Origin: Burkholderia sp. Bp9143
GTDB lineage: Bacteria; Pseudomonadota; Gammaproteobacteria; Burkholderiales; Burkholderiaceae
Direction of reading: 5' to 3'
Assembly (NCBI RefSeq): GCF_003853645.1
Contig: NZ_QTPO01000001.1
Span: 1 to 64,000 of the forward strand
DNA: 64,000 nucleotides
The position numbers and the translations under genes are program-made. This document shows positions 7,915 to 16,416 of the stretch, piece after piece. The first letter of the stretch is position 1. Each line of letters begins with the position of its first letter. The notes under the pieces are model-generated. The model saw nothing but the letters and a program-made list of their open reading frames with translations, had not been told where the DNA came from and searched no databases.

Positions 7915-8598
7915 ATGAACGTTCTGATGATCGATAGCCCGCCGTTATTCGTCGCGGGTGTGGCGGACGTACTGTGTAAACGCGACGTCGACTGGCATGT
8001 CTGGTCGGCCCGCCGTCCCGAGGACGTCTTGCGCTTGCGCGATGCGTTGCTGCCCGAGACGGTCGAGGCCATCACGATCGAATGCGACGAGCACGCCGCG
8101 CGGCCGAGCTGGCCGAGCGTGCTGAACGAGGCGTTCGCCGGCGCGCCGTGGCTGTGCGTGGTGGCGGCCGTGTGCCGCCGCACGATCGCCGATGCACTGC
8201 TGGCGGGGGCGGCCGGCATCATCGACCGGCACGCGAGCGCCGACGAGTTCGCGGATGCGCTCGGCCGGGTCGCGGCCGGTGCGATCTACGTGCCGCCGAA
8301 CGACGGCGGTGCGACGCAGGCGCGTCCGGGCGGCGTGCCGGCCGGCGACGATCGCGCATTCGAGCGCCTCACGCCGCGCCAGCGCGACGTGCTGCGGCTG
8401 CTGGCCGAAGGCAAGTCGAACAAGCAGATCTGCCGCGTGCTGAACGTCGCGGAAGGCACGATCAAGAATCACCTGTATGCGCTGTTCCGCCAGATCGGCG
8501 TGAGCAACCGGACCGAGGCCGCATTGTGGCTTGCGCGCCACGTGCCGTCCGAACCGGCGGCATTCGCGTTCGCGCCTGCCTGCAGTTCGCCCGGCTGA
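7915..8598 (+). CDS. LuxR/NarL-type regulator with a degenerate receiver domain
   Basis: A 227-residue protein. Residues about 1-125 have a CheY-like outline (MNVLMIDSPPLFVAGVADVL at the start, LLAGAAGIIDRHASADEF near the end). The acidic pair normally seen after the first strand is reduced to one Asp, and the third strand ends IECDEH without the usual DxxMP. Arg also replaces the conserved Lys, so classical phosphorylation is doubtful. Residues about 150-210 are a clear LuxR HTH (LTPRQRDVLRLLAEGKSNKQI, then TIKNHLYALFRQIGVSNRTEA). GAGGAAAC precedes the ATG. Being divergent from the DUF2589-lysozyme unit, it probably controls it. Confidence 0.85.
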   Translation: MNVLMIDSPPLFVAGVADVLCKRDVDWHVWSARRPEDVLRLRDALLPETVEAITIECDEHAARPSWPSVLNEAFAGAPWLCVVAAVCRRTIADALLAGAAGIIDRHASADEFADALGRVAAGAIYVPPNDGGATQARPGGVPAGDDRAFERLTPRQRDVLRLLAEGKSNKQICRVLNVAEGTIKNHLYALFRQIGVSNRTEAALWLARHVPSEPAAFAFAPACSSPG

Positions 8599-8823
8599 CG
8601 CCGGTCGCGGCGGGCCCCGGGGTGTGCCGGCAGCCGGTGTCGCGTTGCGTCGAAGTTCATGCGGCCGAGGGTGGGGTGCCCTGGCCGGTCATCGGTAGCG
8701 GTGAATCCGCGTGGCCGAGTACATGGCACGCGCGTGGCGACGTGCGTGCCGGAAACGGCGAACGGGACACGCTTGCCGCGCGCCCCGTTCGATGGCACCC
8801 GTCGAGATCGGGCGCCGGCATGC

Positions 8824-9168
8824 TTACGCGACGTGCGCGACGCCGTATTGCGAGGACAGGTAGCGCCGGATATCGGCCGGCGAATCGATGAAGCGGCGGC
8901 CGTTGTGTTCGCGAATCCCGATCGCGTCATCCTTCGGCGCCTGCCCGTCGCCGAGCACGAGCACCGGCGCGGATTGATTGTCCTCGCCGATCAGCGCGAC
9001 GATCGGCCGGCGCGGCCGCAGCGCGTCGACGTACTCGACCGCGACGGCGTCGCGTAACTGCGGATAGAAGCTCAGCAGCCCTTCGACGGCAACCGAATCG
9101 CCGCAGTAGAACGGACCTTCGGAGTCCTTGAAAAAGCCTGGGCGGAGAATGAACAGCGTGTCTTTCAT
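8824..9168 (-). CDS. DUF3088 domain protein
   Basis: A 114-residue cytosolic protein beginning MKDTLFILRPGFFKDSEGPFYCG, with VEGLLSFYPQLRDAV and YVDALRPRRPIV. This is the DUF3088 pattern as I remember it, with a thioredoxin-like outline and a single cysteine in FYCG. It is the last gene of the run with the cystine-type importer and cystathionine beta-lyase, 77 bases after metC. A link to sulfur amino acid or thiol handling is inferred from that position. Confidence 0.75.
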   Translation of the reverse strand: MKDTLFILRPGFFKDSEGPFYCGDSVAVEGLLSFYPQLRDAVAVEYVDALRPRRPIVALIGEDNQSAPVLVLGDGQAPKDDAIGIREHNGRRFIDSPADIRRYLSSQYGVAHVA

Positions 9169-9245
9169 GATGGCCTCGCTATCAGTGGTGGTCGAACGTT
9201 GAAGAAAAAGGATCGTGCGGGGTAATGCGTGCGACGCGCCCGAGG

Positions 9246-10433
9246 TCAGGCTTCCGCGAGCGCGGCCACGGCGGCGCGCAGTCTCGCGAAACCGGCGTCG
9301 AGGTCGGCGATCATGTCGTCCGGATGCTCGAGCCCCGCGTGGATGCGCAGCAGCGGGCCGGCCGCCGTCCATTGCGTCGCGGTGCGGTGACGCGACGGAT
9401 TCGACGGGATGATCAGGCTTTCGAAGCCGCCCCAGCTGTAGCCCATGCCGAAGCACGTCATGCCGTCGAGCAGCGCGCGCACCGCATCGTCGGGCTGCGG
9501 ATGCAGCACCAGGCCGAACAATCCGCAGGCGCCCGTGAAGTCGCGCTGCCAAAGCGCATGGCCGGCGTCGCCCGGCCGGGCCGGATACAGGATCTGCGCG
9601 ACTTCCGGCTGCCGCGCGAGCCATTCGGTCAGCACGTGCGCGTTGCGCTGGTGGCGTTCGAGGCGCACCGACAGCGTGCGCAGGCCGCGCAGCGCGAGAT
9701 ACGCGTCGTCGCCGCTGACGGTCATCCCGAGCTGCCGGTAGCAGCGCGTGACTTTCTGCGCGAGCGCTTCGGTGGTCAGGATCACGCCCATCAGCACGTC
9801 GGAGTGTCCGGCGATGTATTTGGTCGCCGCGTGAATCGACACGTCGACGCCGTGCGAGAACGAGCGGAAATTCAGCGGCGTGCCCCACGTGTTGTCGAGC
9901 AGCACGACCGCATCGTGCTGATGCGCGACGCGGCAGATCGCGGGAATGTCCTGCACCTCGAAGGTCAGCGAGCCCGGCGATTCGGTAAAGACCGCGCGCG
10001 TGTTCGGCCGCATCAGCGACGCGATGCCGGCGCCGATCGACGGATCGTAGTAGGTCGTCTCGATGCCGAGGCGTGCCAGCGTCTCGTCGCAGAACGAGCG
10101 GGTCGGGTCGTATACCGAATCGGCCATCAGCAGATGGTCGCCGGGATTCAGCACCGCGAGCAGCGCGGTCGTGATCGCGCTGAGCCCGCTCGGCGTCAGC
10201 AGCGCGGCGTGCGCGCCTTCGAGGCGCGCGAGCGCCTTTTCGAGCGCCCGCGTGGTCGGGCTGCCGTGACGCCCGTACGCGAGCGGCGTGCCGCGCACCG
10301 CGTCGAGCGCGTCGGTGCCGTGAAAGAGCAGCGTCGACTGGCGATACACGGGCGGGTTCACCGGCGAGCCGGGCTGGCCGTGCGTGCGGCCTTCGTGTGC
10401 GAGCAGGGTGTCGGTCGAGTGCGGTTGGTTCAA
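9246..10433 (-). CDS. metC: Cystathionine beta-lyase (PLP-dependent)
   Basis: A 395-residue Cys/Met metabolism PLP enzyme. The cofactor lysine is Lys205 in SIHAATKYIAGHSD. Other family marks are YGRHGSPTTRALEKALARLEG, TPSGLSAI and NPSRH near the end. It would cleave cystathionine or cystine to a thiol, pyruvate and ammonia. The frame is open up to 10559, but a TTG at 10433 with AAGGA seven bases upstream gives a normal-length protein starting NQPHSTDTLLAHEGR, so that start is preferred. It lies directly downstream of the three ABC importer genes, suggesting import followed by cleavage of cystine or cystathionine. Confidence 0.88.
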   Translation of the reverse strand: MNQPHSTDTLLAHEGRTHGQPGSPVNPPVYRQSTLLFHGTDALDAVRGTPLAYGRHGSPTTRALEKALARLEGAHAALLTPSGLSAITTALLAVLNPGDHLLMADSVYDPTRSFCDETLARLGIETTYYDPSIGAGIASLMRPNTRAVFTESPGSLTFEVQDIPAICRVAHQHDAVVLLDNTWGTPLNFRSFSHGVDVSIHAATKYIAGHSDVLMGVILTTEALAQKVTRCYRQLGMTVSGDDAYLALRGLRTLSVRLERHQRNAHVLTEWLARQPEVAQILYPARPGDAGHALWQRDFTGACGLFGLVLHPQPDDAVRALLDGMTCFGMGYSWGGFESLIIPSNPSRHRTATQWTAAGPLLRIHAGLEHPDDMIADLDAGFARLRAAVAALAEA

Positions 10434-10482
10434 GATGTCGTCCTTTGAGAGTCGGTCATTTCGGAGCGAAGCCGTCGCGCGG

Positions 10483-11208
10483 TCAGTGCAGGATCTTGTC
10501 GAGGAAGTCGCGCGCGCGTTCGGAGCGCGGCGCGGCAAAGAAGGCATCGCTCGCCGCATCCTCGACCACCGCGCCCTGGTCCATGAAGATCACGCGATGC
10601 GCGACCTTTCTCGCGAAGCCCATTTCGTGCGTGACGCACACCATCGTCATGCCGTCGCGTGCGAGTTCGACCATCACGTCGAGCACTTCGTTGATCATCT
10701 CGGGGTCGAGCGCGGAGGTCGGCTCGTCGAACAGCATCGCGACCGGGTTCATCGACAGCGCGCGCGCAATCGCGACGCGTTGCTGCTGGCCGCCGGACAA
10801 CTGCCCCGGATACTTGCTCGCATGCGCCTTCAGGCCGACGCGATCGAGCAGCTTCATCGCGTTCTCGATCGCTTCGTCCTTGCGGCGGCCGAGCACCTTG
10901 ACCTGCGCGAGCGTCAGGTTGTCGGTGATCGACAGGTGCGGAAACAGCTCGAAATGCTGGAACACCATGCCGACCCGCGCGCGCAGTTGCGCGAGTTTCG
11001 CGGCCGGATCGCCGAGCCGCATGCCGTCGACGACGATGCTGCCCTTCTGGAACGGCTCGAGGCCGTTGATCGTCTTGATCAGCGTCGACTTGCCGGAGCC
11101 CGACGGCCCGCAGACGACGACCACTTCGCCTTTCGATACCGCCGCGCTGCATGCGGAAAGGACCTGATGCTTGCCATACCACTTGGAAACGTTGTCGAGC
11201 GTAATCAT
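10483..11208 (-). CDS. Polar amino acid ABC transporter ATP-binding protein (cystine/glutamine type)
   Basis: A 241-residue ATPase of the HisP/GlnQ/TcyN group. Walker A GPSGSGKST lies at residues 34-42. The Q-loop region reads MVFQHFELFPHLS, the signature LSGGQQQRVAIARAL starts near 137, and Walker B MLFDEPTSALDP follows at about 158. The family ending FLDKILH is present. It energises the permease encoded 44 bases upstream. Operon position with a FliY-like binding protein and metC suggests cystine as substrate. Confidence 0.92.
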   Translation of the reverse strand: MITLDNVSKWYGKHQVLSACSAAVSKGEVVVVCGPSGSGKSTLIKTINGLEPFQKGSIVVDGMRLGDPAAKLAQLRARVGMVFQHFELFPHLSITDNLTLAQVKVLGRRKDEAIENAMKLLDRVGLKAHASKYPGQLSGGQQQRVAIARALSMNPVAMLFDEPTSALDPEMINEVLDVMVELARDGMTMVCVTHEMGFARKVAHRVIFMDQGAVVEDAASDAFFAAPRSERARDFLDKILH

Positions 11209-11252
11209 GGGTTGTCCGTGGTTGAGTTTCGGGTTGAAAGACGCGCGCAGGC

Positions 11253-11912
11253 TCAATGCGTGGACGGCAGCGAGAGGCGCGTCTCGACGCGGCCCTGCAG
11301 TCGCGTGAGCAGCGTGCTCAGCACCCAGTAGATCGCGGCTGCCGCGAGGTAGAGCGGCAGCGGCTGGAACGTCGCGGCGATCACTTCCTGCGTCGAGCGC
11401 AGCAGCTCGGTGACGGTGATCACGGACACGAGCGACGTGTCCTTGATCAGGCTGATCAGCGTGTTGCCGAGGCTCGGCACCGCGAGGCGCAGCGCCTGTG
11501 GGCAGACGATGTAGCGCAGCGTCTGCACGTGCGTGAGGCCGAGGCTGTGCGCGGCCGCCCATTGCCCGCGGCCGATGCCGAGGATCGCGCCGCGCATGCT
11601 TTCCGACAGGTACGCGCCGGCGTTGAGCGTCAGCGTGAAGATGCCGGCCGTCGTCGGGTCGAGCGTGATGCCGAGATCCGGCAGCCCGTAGTAGACGACG
11701 AACATCTGCACGAGCAGCGGCGTGCCGCGCATCAGGCTGACGTAGCCCTGCGCGAGACCGGACGCGAACCGGTTGCTGCCGATCCGCATGATCGCGACGA
11801 CGAGCCCGACGACGAGGCCGAGCGCCATTGACGCCACCGCGAACTTCAGCGTGAGCAGCGCGCCCTTCACCATCACGGGCAGGGTTTGAATGACCAGATC
11901 GAGTGCTTCCAT
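11253..11912 (-). CDS. Polar amino acid ABC transporter permease
   Basis: A 219-residue inner-membrane protein with five predicted helices. It has the HisM/TcyL pattern: YVSLMRGTPLLVQMFVVYYGLPDLGI, then AYLSESMRGAILGIGRGQWAAAHSLGLT with the EAA loop, ending in SLVSVITVTELLRSTQEV. It probably forms a homodimer with two copies of the downstream ATPase. The start at 11912 gives the standard periplasmic N-terminus. Confidence 0.92.
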   Translation of the reverse strand: MEALDLVIQTLPVMVKGALLTLKFAVASMALGLVVGLVVAIMRIGSNRFASGLAQGYVSLMRGTPLLVQMFVVYYGLPDLGITLDPTTAGIFTLTLNAGAYLSESMRGAILGIGRGQWAAAHSLGLTHVQTLRYIVCPQALRLAVPSLGNTLISLIKDTSLVSVITVTELLRSTQEVIAATFQPLPLYLAAAAIYWVLSTLLTRLQGRVETRLSLPSTH

Positions 11913-12007
11913 CGCGTGTCTCCTGATTGTGTGTCGTGTGCCGCTTGTGTTTCGGGTAGGCGGCGGCCGGCCCGCGCGTTCGTGCGCGCGGGCGCGTGGC
12001 GGCTGCG

Positions 12008-12808
12008 TTATTGCGTGATGGGCTTCGTCGTGTCCGAGCCGAACCACTGCATCGAGATCTTCTTCAGCGTGCCGTCCTGCTGCAGCGACGCGACCGCATC
12101 GTCGATCGCCTTCGCGAACTTCGGATTGCCCTTGCGGAACGGAATGCCCATCCGGTCCTCGCCGCCGGCGAGCACGGAACCCGGGCGCAGCGGCAGGTGC
12201 GAGTTCTTGATCAGGTAGCTCAGCATCAGGCGGTCGTTGACCGCCGCGTCGATACGGCCGGCCGCGAGGTCGCGCAGGTTCTCCGGCGTGCCCGGATAGA
12301 CCTGCAGATCGATCGCGGGCACCGTCTTCACGAGATCGACGTAGTTGCTGCCCATCGTCACGCCGACCTTCTTGCCCTTCAGCTCGTCGAGCGACTTGAA
12401 CGCACGCGTGTCGTTCTGGCGTTGCAGCAGCTGCGCGGACGAATACACATACGGCGTGCTGAAGTCGAGCGCCTGCTGGCGCGACGGCGTGATCGCGACC
12501 TGGTTGACGATCACGTCGAACTTGCCGGCCTGCAGCCCGGCGAGAATCCCGCTCCATTCGGTCGTGACGAACTGCGGCTTCACGCCGAGCCGCGCGGCGA
12601 CCGCCTTCGCGACGTCGACATCGAACCCCTCGAGTTGTCCTTCGGCATTGCGATAGTCGAACGGCGGGTAGGTGCCTTCGAGCGCGATCTTCAGCACGCC
12701 GGCCTGCTTGACGGTGTCGAGCAGGTCCGCCGCGTGCGATGCCGTGGCCGCCACGCAGAGGAGGACGGCGGCGAGGGTTTGCTTGAGCGTCGGGGTGAAG
12801 GGCTTCAT
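12008..12808 (-). CDS. Periplasmic amino acid-binding protein, FliY/cystine-binding type
   Basis: A 266-residue family 3 solute-binding protein with a signal peptide ending ATASHA|ADLL. Conserved features are GVLKIALEGTYPPFDYRNAEGQLEGFDVDVAKAVAARLG, the TTEWSGILAGLQAGKFDVIVNQVAITPSR block that is close to FliY/TcyJ, and GVTMGSNY. It delivers the substrate to the permease and ATPase encoded next. It is the first gene of the five-gene run, with an operator-like palindrome about 350 bases upstream. Confidence 0.9.
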   Translation of the reverse strand: MKPFTPTLKQTLAAVLLCVAATASHAADLLDTVKQAGVLKIALEGTYPPFDYRNAEGQLEGFDVDVAKAVAARLGVKPQFVTTEWSGILAGLQAGKFDVIVNQVAITPSRQQALDFSTPYVYSSAQLLQRQNDTRAFKSLDELKGKKVGVTMGSNYVDLVKTVPAIDLQVYPGTPENLRDLAAGRIDAAVNDRLMLSYLIKNSHLPLRPGSVLAGGEDRMGIPFRKGNPKFAKAIDDAVASLQQDGTLKKISMQWFGSDTTKPITQ

Positions 12809-13158
12809 GGTTGTCTCCGGGTTGTTGTCGAAACGTCGTTGTCGAAAATTCAGGGTGAGCGCATCCGCGGCGACGGGCGGCGTCGCCGTGGGCGGGAAGC
12901 GGGCCGCAGTCGAATGCGGCGCGGGAAAAGATGCGGCGAGAGACGGCGCGAGCCGTGTGCCGCGAGGCGTTACGGCATGCGTTCGCGCACGGTGGCGTAG
13001 CGGTGCGCGGCGAAGAGTTCAAGCATCGTGTTCATGAGTGCCCGTGCGGCTTGCGAGTGGGGGAGACCGGCTGCATCGTCGATGCGTATCCGGTGACGCA
13101 AATGCTGAACGACTGAGGGCAATCTTAGTTTTGTCAAAAAGGAAAGTGCTTCCAAAAA

Positions 13159-13201
13159 TGCACGGACTTTCCACGCGGCGTGGAATGTTTTTCTCCGTGC
13201 A
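13159..13201. promoter_or_regulatory. Nested inverted repeats upstream of the importer operon
   Basis: TGCACGGA (13159-13166) pairs with TCCGTGCA (13194-13201), and inside it TTCCACGC (13169-13176) pairs with GCGTGGAA (13178-13185) around a single base. TTTTGTCAAA just before it (from about 13131) is AT-rich. The 575-base gap between the binding-protein gene and lysA holds no supportable gene. This palindrome may be an operator or an RNA hairpin for the minus-strand importer operon. No known consensus was matched. Confidence 0.45.
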
Positions 13202-13304
13202 TGGAACCCGGTGCAAGCGATCTGCTGCGGTTGCACGGGGTGTGCAGCATCAGGTGCTACGACGTGGTCGAGCGGTTGCCCCGAGGACAACCGCCGAAAA
13301 GCAA

Positions 13305-13342
13305 AACGGCCAGGCATGCCGGTAGCGGCAAGCCTGGCCGTT
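13305..13342 (-). terminator. Rho-independent terminator after lysA
   Basis: AACGGCCAGGC (13305-13315) pairs perfectly with GCCTGGCCGTT (13332-13342), and the loop itself holds a GCCG/CGGC pair. Read on the minus strand, the second arm is followed by TTTTGCTTTT. It lies about 40 bases after the lysA stop. Confidence 0.8.
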
Positions 13343-13383
13343 GGCGTTCGAGTCGTCGAACGCGCGTGCGCGTGTTATGCGTG

Positions 13384-14622
13384 TTACTCGAACGTTTCGA
13401 GCGCGAGCAGTTCGTCGATCGTCTGCCGGCGGCGGATCAGCCGCGGCGTGCCGCGATCGACGAGCACTTCCGGCGCGAGCGGCCGGCTGTTGTAGTTCGA
13501 GGACATCGACGCGCCGTATGCGCCCGCATCGTGCAGGAACAGCAGGTCGCCGATCTGCGGCTGCGCGAGCTTGCGGTGCGTGACCACGCCGCCCGCATCC
13601 TGCGTGAACACGTCGCCGGATTCGCACAGCGGCCCCGCGATCGCGATGTCGACGAGCGGCCGGCCGGCCGGCAGCGCGCCATCCTGCGCGTGCACGGACA
13701 CCGCGTGGTAGCTGCCGTACATCGACGGGCGCATCAGGTCGTTGAAGCCCGCGTCGATCAGCACGAAGTCGTGCTTCGGCCGGTGGTTCACGGCCTGCAC
13801 TTCGGTGACGAGCGTGCCCGCCTCGGCGACGAGGAAGCGGCCCGGCTCGATCTCGATGCGCACCGCGTGGCCGAGATGCCGTTCGATCCGCTTGCGCGCG
13901 GCATCCCACTGGCTGAAGTAGTGACCGACGTCGACGCGCGGCTCGCCGTCGCGATACGGAATCGACAGCCCGCCGCCGGCGGAGATCGCTTCGACGTCGT
14001 GGCCGAGCGACGTGACGAGGTCGACCATCGCGTCGCATACCTGCGACAGGTGGCCGTAGTCGACGCCCGAGCCGATATGCATGTGGATGCCCACCAGCTT
14101 CAGCCCATACTGGCGCACGATCTCGATCGCGCGCGGCACGTCGTCGATCCAGATCCCGTGCTTGCTCTGCGGGCCGCCGGTGTTGGTCTTGTTGCTGTGG
14201 CCGTGGCCGAAGCCGGGATTCACGCGCAGCCACACGCGATGGCCGGGCGCATGCTCGCCGACGCGCGCGAGCATGTCGAGCGAGCCGGCATTCACGGTCA
14301 CGCCATGCTTCAGCACGGCCGCGAGCGTCGGGCGATCGATCAGGTCGGCCGTGAACACGACGCCTTCCGGTTCGCCTGCCGGACTGAACCCCGCCGCGAG
14401 GCTGCGCTCGATCTCGCCGAGCGACACGGCGTCGACGCACGCGCCTTCTTCGCGCATCAGCTTCAGGATATGCAGGTTCGAGTTAGCCTTCTGCGCATAG
14501 CGGATCACGTCGAACTGGCGCAGTTGGGCGATGCGGTCGCGGATGACGTCGGCGTCGTACACCCACAGCGGGGTGCCGTATTGCTGCGCGAGCGTCGCGA
14601 GCTGGCGGGAATCGAGGGACAT
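13384..14622 (-). CDS. lysA: Diaminopimelate decarboxylase
   Basis: A 412-residue fold-type III PLP decarboxylase that makes lysine from meso-diaminopimelate. Lys45 in RYAQKANSN binds PLP. The glycine-rich HMHIGSGVDYGHL block, the EPGRFLVAEAGTLVTEV segment and the catalytic GPLCESGDVF are all present, as is the C-terminal GAYGASMSSNYNSRP. The ATG at 14622 starts the enzyme proper; the frame runs further upstream without family similarity. It is divergent from a LysR-type gene, the classic lysA/lysR arrangement. Confidence 0.92.
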   Translation of the reverse strand: MSLDSRQLATLAQQYGTPLWVYDADVIRDRIAQLRQFDVIRYAQKANSNLHILKLMREEGACVDAVSLGEIERSLAAGFSPAGEPEGVVFTADLIDRPTLAAVLKHGVTVNAGSLDMLARVGEHAPGHRVWLRVNPGFGHGHSNKTNTGGPQSKHGIWIDDVPRAIEIVRQYGLKLVGIHMHIGSGVDYGHLSQVCDAMVDLVTSLGHDVEAISAGGGLSIPYRDGEPRVDVGHYFSQWDAARKRIERHLGHAVRIEIEPGRFLVAEAGTLVTEVQAVNHRPKHDFVLIDAGFNDLMRPSMYGSYHAVSVHAQDGALPAGRPLVDIAIAGPLCESGDVFTQDAGGVVTHRKLAQPQIGDLLFLHDAGAYGASMSSNYNSRPLAPEVLVDRGTPRLIRRRQTIDELLALETFE

Positions 14623-14731
14623 GGCGGAGAAATCGGATCGAATGAACGGATAGCGTGAATGATGCGCCTGAATAGCTATACAGTAAAATGCCTGTTTGTC
14701 GACATTCGATTCATTTTTGATATATATGGTC

Positions 14732-15646
14732 ATGCTCACACACCGGCACATCGAGGTCTTCCGAGCGCTGATGGTTACCGGCAGCACGACGCGTGCGGCC
14801 GAGATGCTCTATACGTCGCAGCCCACGATCAGCCGCGAGCTCGCGCGGATGGAGCAGGTGGTCGGCTTCGCGCTGTTCGAGCGCTCGCACGGCCGGCTGC
14901 GACCGACGATGGCCGCGCTCACGCTGTTCGACGACGTGCGGCTCGCGTATGTGGGGCTCGAGCGTGTCGCGGCGACGGCCGCGCGGCTGCGCGAGTTTCG
15001 CGACGGCCAGTTGTCGGTGATCGCGCTGCCGGCGTTTTCGCACGCGATCCTGCCTGGCGCCTGCCGGCGTTTCCATGACGCACACGCGGGCGTCAGCGTG
15101 TCGGTCGCGACGCAGGAGTCGCCGGTGCTCGAGGAGTGGCTGACCGCGCAGCGCTACGATCTCGGGCTGACCGAACACGACGTCGCGCCGGCCGGCACCG
15201 TGCTCACGCCGCTGCTCGAAGTCGACGAGGTCTGCGTGCTGCCCGACGGCCATCCGCTGCTCGCGCGGCGCGCGATCGATCTTGCGGATCTCGCCGATCG
15301 CCCGTTCGTGAGCCTGTCGCTGAACGACCCGTACCGGATCCTGATCGACGAGGCGTTCGCGCAGCTCGGCGTCGCGCCGCGTTCGGTGGTCGAGACACCG
15401 TCGGCTGTGTCGGTGTGCGCGTTCGTGCGGCAGGGGCTCGGTGCCGCGATCGTCAATCCGCTGACCGCGCTCGATTTCGTCGGGCGCGACCTGCACGTGC
15501 GGCCGCTCACACGCTCGTTTCCGTACCGCGTCAGCGTGATCGTGCCCGAGCACCGGCCGAAGAGCCTGCTCGTCGACGCATTCGCCGATGCGCTGCGCGG
15601 CGAAGCGACGGCGATTCGCCAACGGCTTGCCGCGCTGCCGGGCTGA
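14732..15646 (+). CDS. lysR: LysR-family regulator, probably of lysA
   Basis: A 304-residue regulator. An N-terminal winged HTH (LTHRHIEVFRALMVTGSTTRAAEMLYTSQPTISRELARME) is followed by the periplasmic-binding-like effector domain from about residue 90 (QLSVIALPAFSHAILPG). The start is the ATG at 14732, with an ATG at 14726 and a TTG at 14696 as alternatives; none has a strong Shine-Dalgarno sequence. The intergenic stretch is AT-rich and holds ATAGCTAT at 14672-14679, a possible LysR site. Activation of lysA by diaminopimelate is known for the E. coli pair and is inferred here. Confidence 0.85.
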   Translation: MLTHRHIEVFRALMVTGSTTRAAEMLYTSQPTISRELARMEQVVGFALFERSHGRLRPTMAALTLFDDVRLAYVGLERVAATAARLREFRDGQLSVIALPAFSHAILPGACRRFHDAHAGVSVSVATQESPVLEEWLTAQRYDLGLTEHDVAPAGTVLTPLLEVDEVCVLPDGHPLLARRAIDLADLADRPFVSLSLNDPYRILIDEAFAQLGVAPRSVVETPSAVSVCAFVRQGLGAAIVNPLTALDFVGRDLHVRPLTRSFPYRVSVIVPEHRPKSLLVDAFADALRGEATAIRQRLAALPG

Positions 15647-15715
15647 CGCTGGTCGTATGATGGGCGTTTCGCGGCGCGCATCCTTGTCGCCACTTTCACG
15701 GAAACGGAACCCGTC

Positions 15716-16315
15716 ATGACCGACGCTTCATCTTCTGTCGAACAACCGACCCTCACCGGCGAGCGCGTCGAACTGCGGCCGCTCGAGGCAGCCGACCGGC
15801 AGGCGCTGCTCGATGCCGCGGCGGACGGTCAATTGTGGAATCTGAAGGTCACGGTCGTGCCGGGAGAGGATACGGTCGACGCCTATATCGACACCGCGCT
15901 GCAAGGCCGCGCGGCCGGCACCGTGATGCCGTTCGTGATCGTCGAGCGTGCGTCGGGCCGCGCGATCGGCAGCACGCGTTTCTGGAAGATCGACCGCAAG
16001 AATCGCAAGCTCGAGATCGGTCATACGTGGCTGAGCGAATCGGCGCAGCGCACGCGCGCGAATACCGAAGCGAAATGGCTGCTGCTCGCGTACGCGTTCG
16101 ACACGCTGCACTGTGTGCGCGTGCAGTTCACGACCGACGAACTGAACGAGAAGTCACGCGCGGCGATTCTGCGGCTCGGCGCGAAGCAGGAAGGGATCGT
16201 GCGTCATGAGCGGATCATGCCCGACGGGCGCAAGCGCAATTCGGTGCGCTTCAGCATCATCGACGACGAATGGCCTGAGGTACGCGAGCGGTTGCGGGCG
16301 AAGCTCGCGACGTAA
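15716..16315 (+). CDS. GNAT-family N-acetyltransferase, RimJ/RimL type
   Basis: A 199-residue acetyltransferase beginning with the RimL-like phrase LTGERVELRPLEAADRQALLDAA. The core contains IGSTRFWKIDRKNRKLEIGHTWLSESAQRTRANTEAKWLLLAYAFDTLH, where the acetyl-CoA site is formed. It continues with LNEKSRAAILRLGAKQEGIVRHERIMPDGRKRNSVRFSII, typical of the subfamily. It probably acetylates a protein N-terminus or a small amine; the substrate is unknown. It stands alone, downstream of lysR. Confidence 0.88.
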   Translation: MTDASSSVEQPTLTGERVELRPLEAADRQALLDAAADGQLWNLKVTVVPGEDTVDAYIDTALQGRAAGTVMPFVIVERASGRAIGSTRFWKIDRKNRKLEIGHTWLSESAQRTRANTEAKWLLLAYAFDTLHCVRVQFTTDELNEKSRAAILRLGAKQEGIVRHERIMPDGRKRNSVRFSIIDDEWPEVRERLRAKLAT

Positions 16316-16336
16316 CGTGAAGCGGGTGGCGCAGGC

Positions 16337-16370
16337 GTCGCGCCGCCGGAGAGGGGGACGGCGACGCGAC
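16337..16370. terminator. GC-rich stem-loop between convergent genes
   Basis: GTCGCGCCGCCG (16337-16348) and CGGCGACGCGAC (16359-16370) form a 12-pair stem with one mismatch in the gap between the convergent GNAT and DUF4142 genes. There is no clear T-run, so its function as a terminator is only likely. Confidence 0.4.
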
Positions 16371-16416
16371 GAGGGGGAAGCGGCGTGCCGCGCGCGATGC
16401 GCGGCGGGGCATCGCG

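Noticed and set aside
10434..10559. A longer cystathionine beta-lyase starting at 10559
   Set aside because: The added 42 residues are Arg/Ala/Thr-rich, lie over the end of the ATPase gene, and are absent from the family.
12809..13158. A small gene between the binding-protein gene and lysA
   Set aside because: Frames here are short, Arg/Cys-rich and lack ribosome sites. The region is better explained as a control region.
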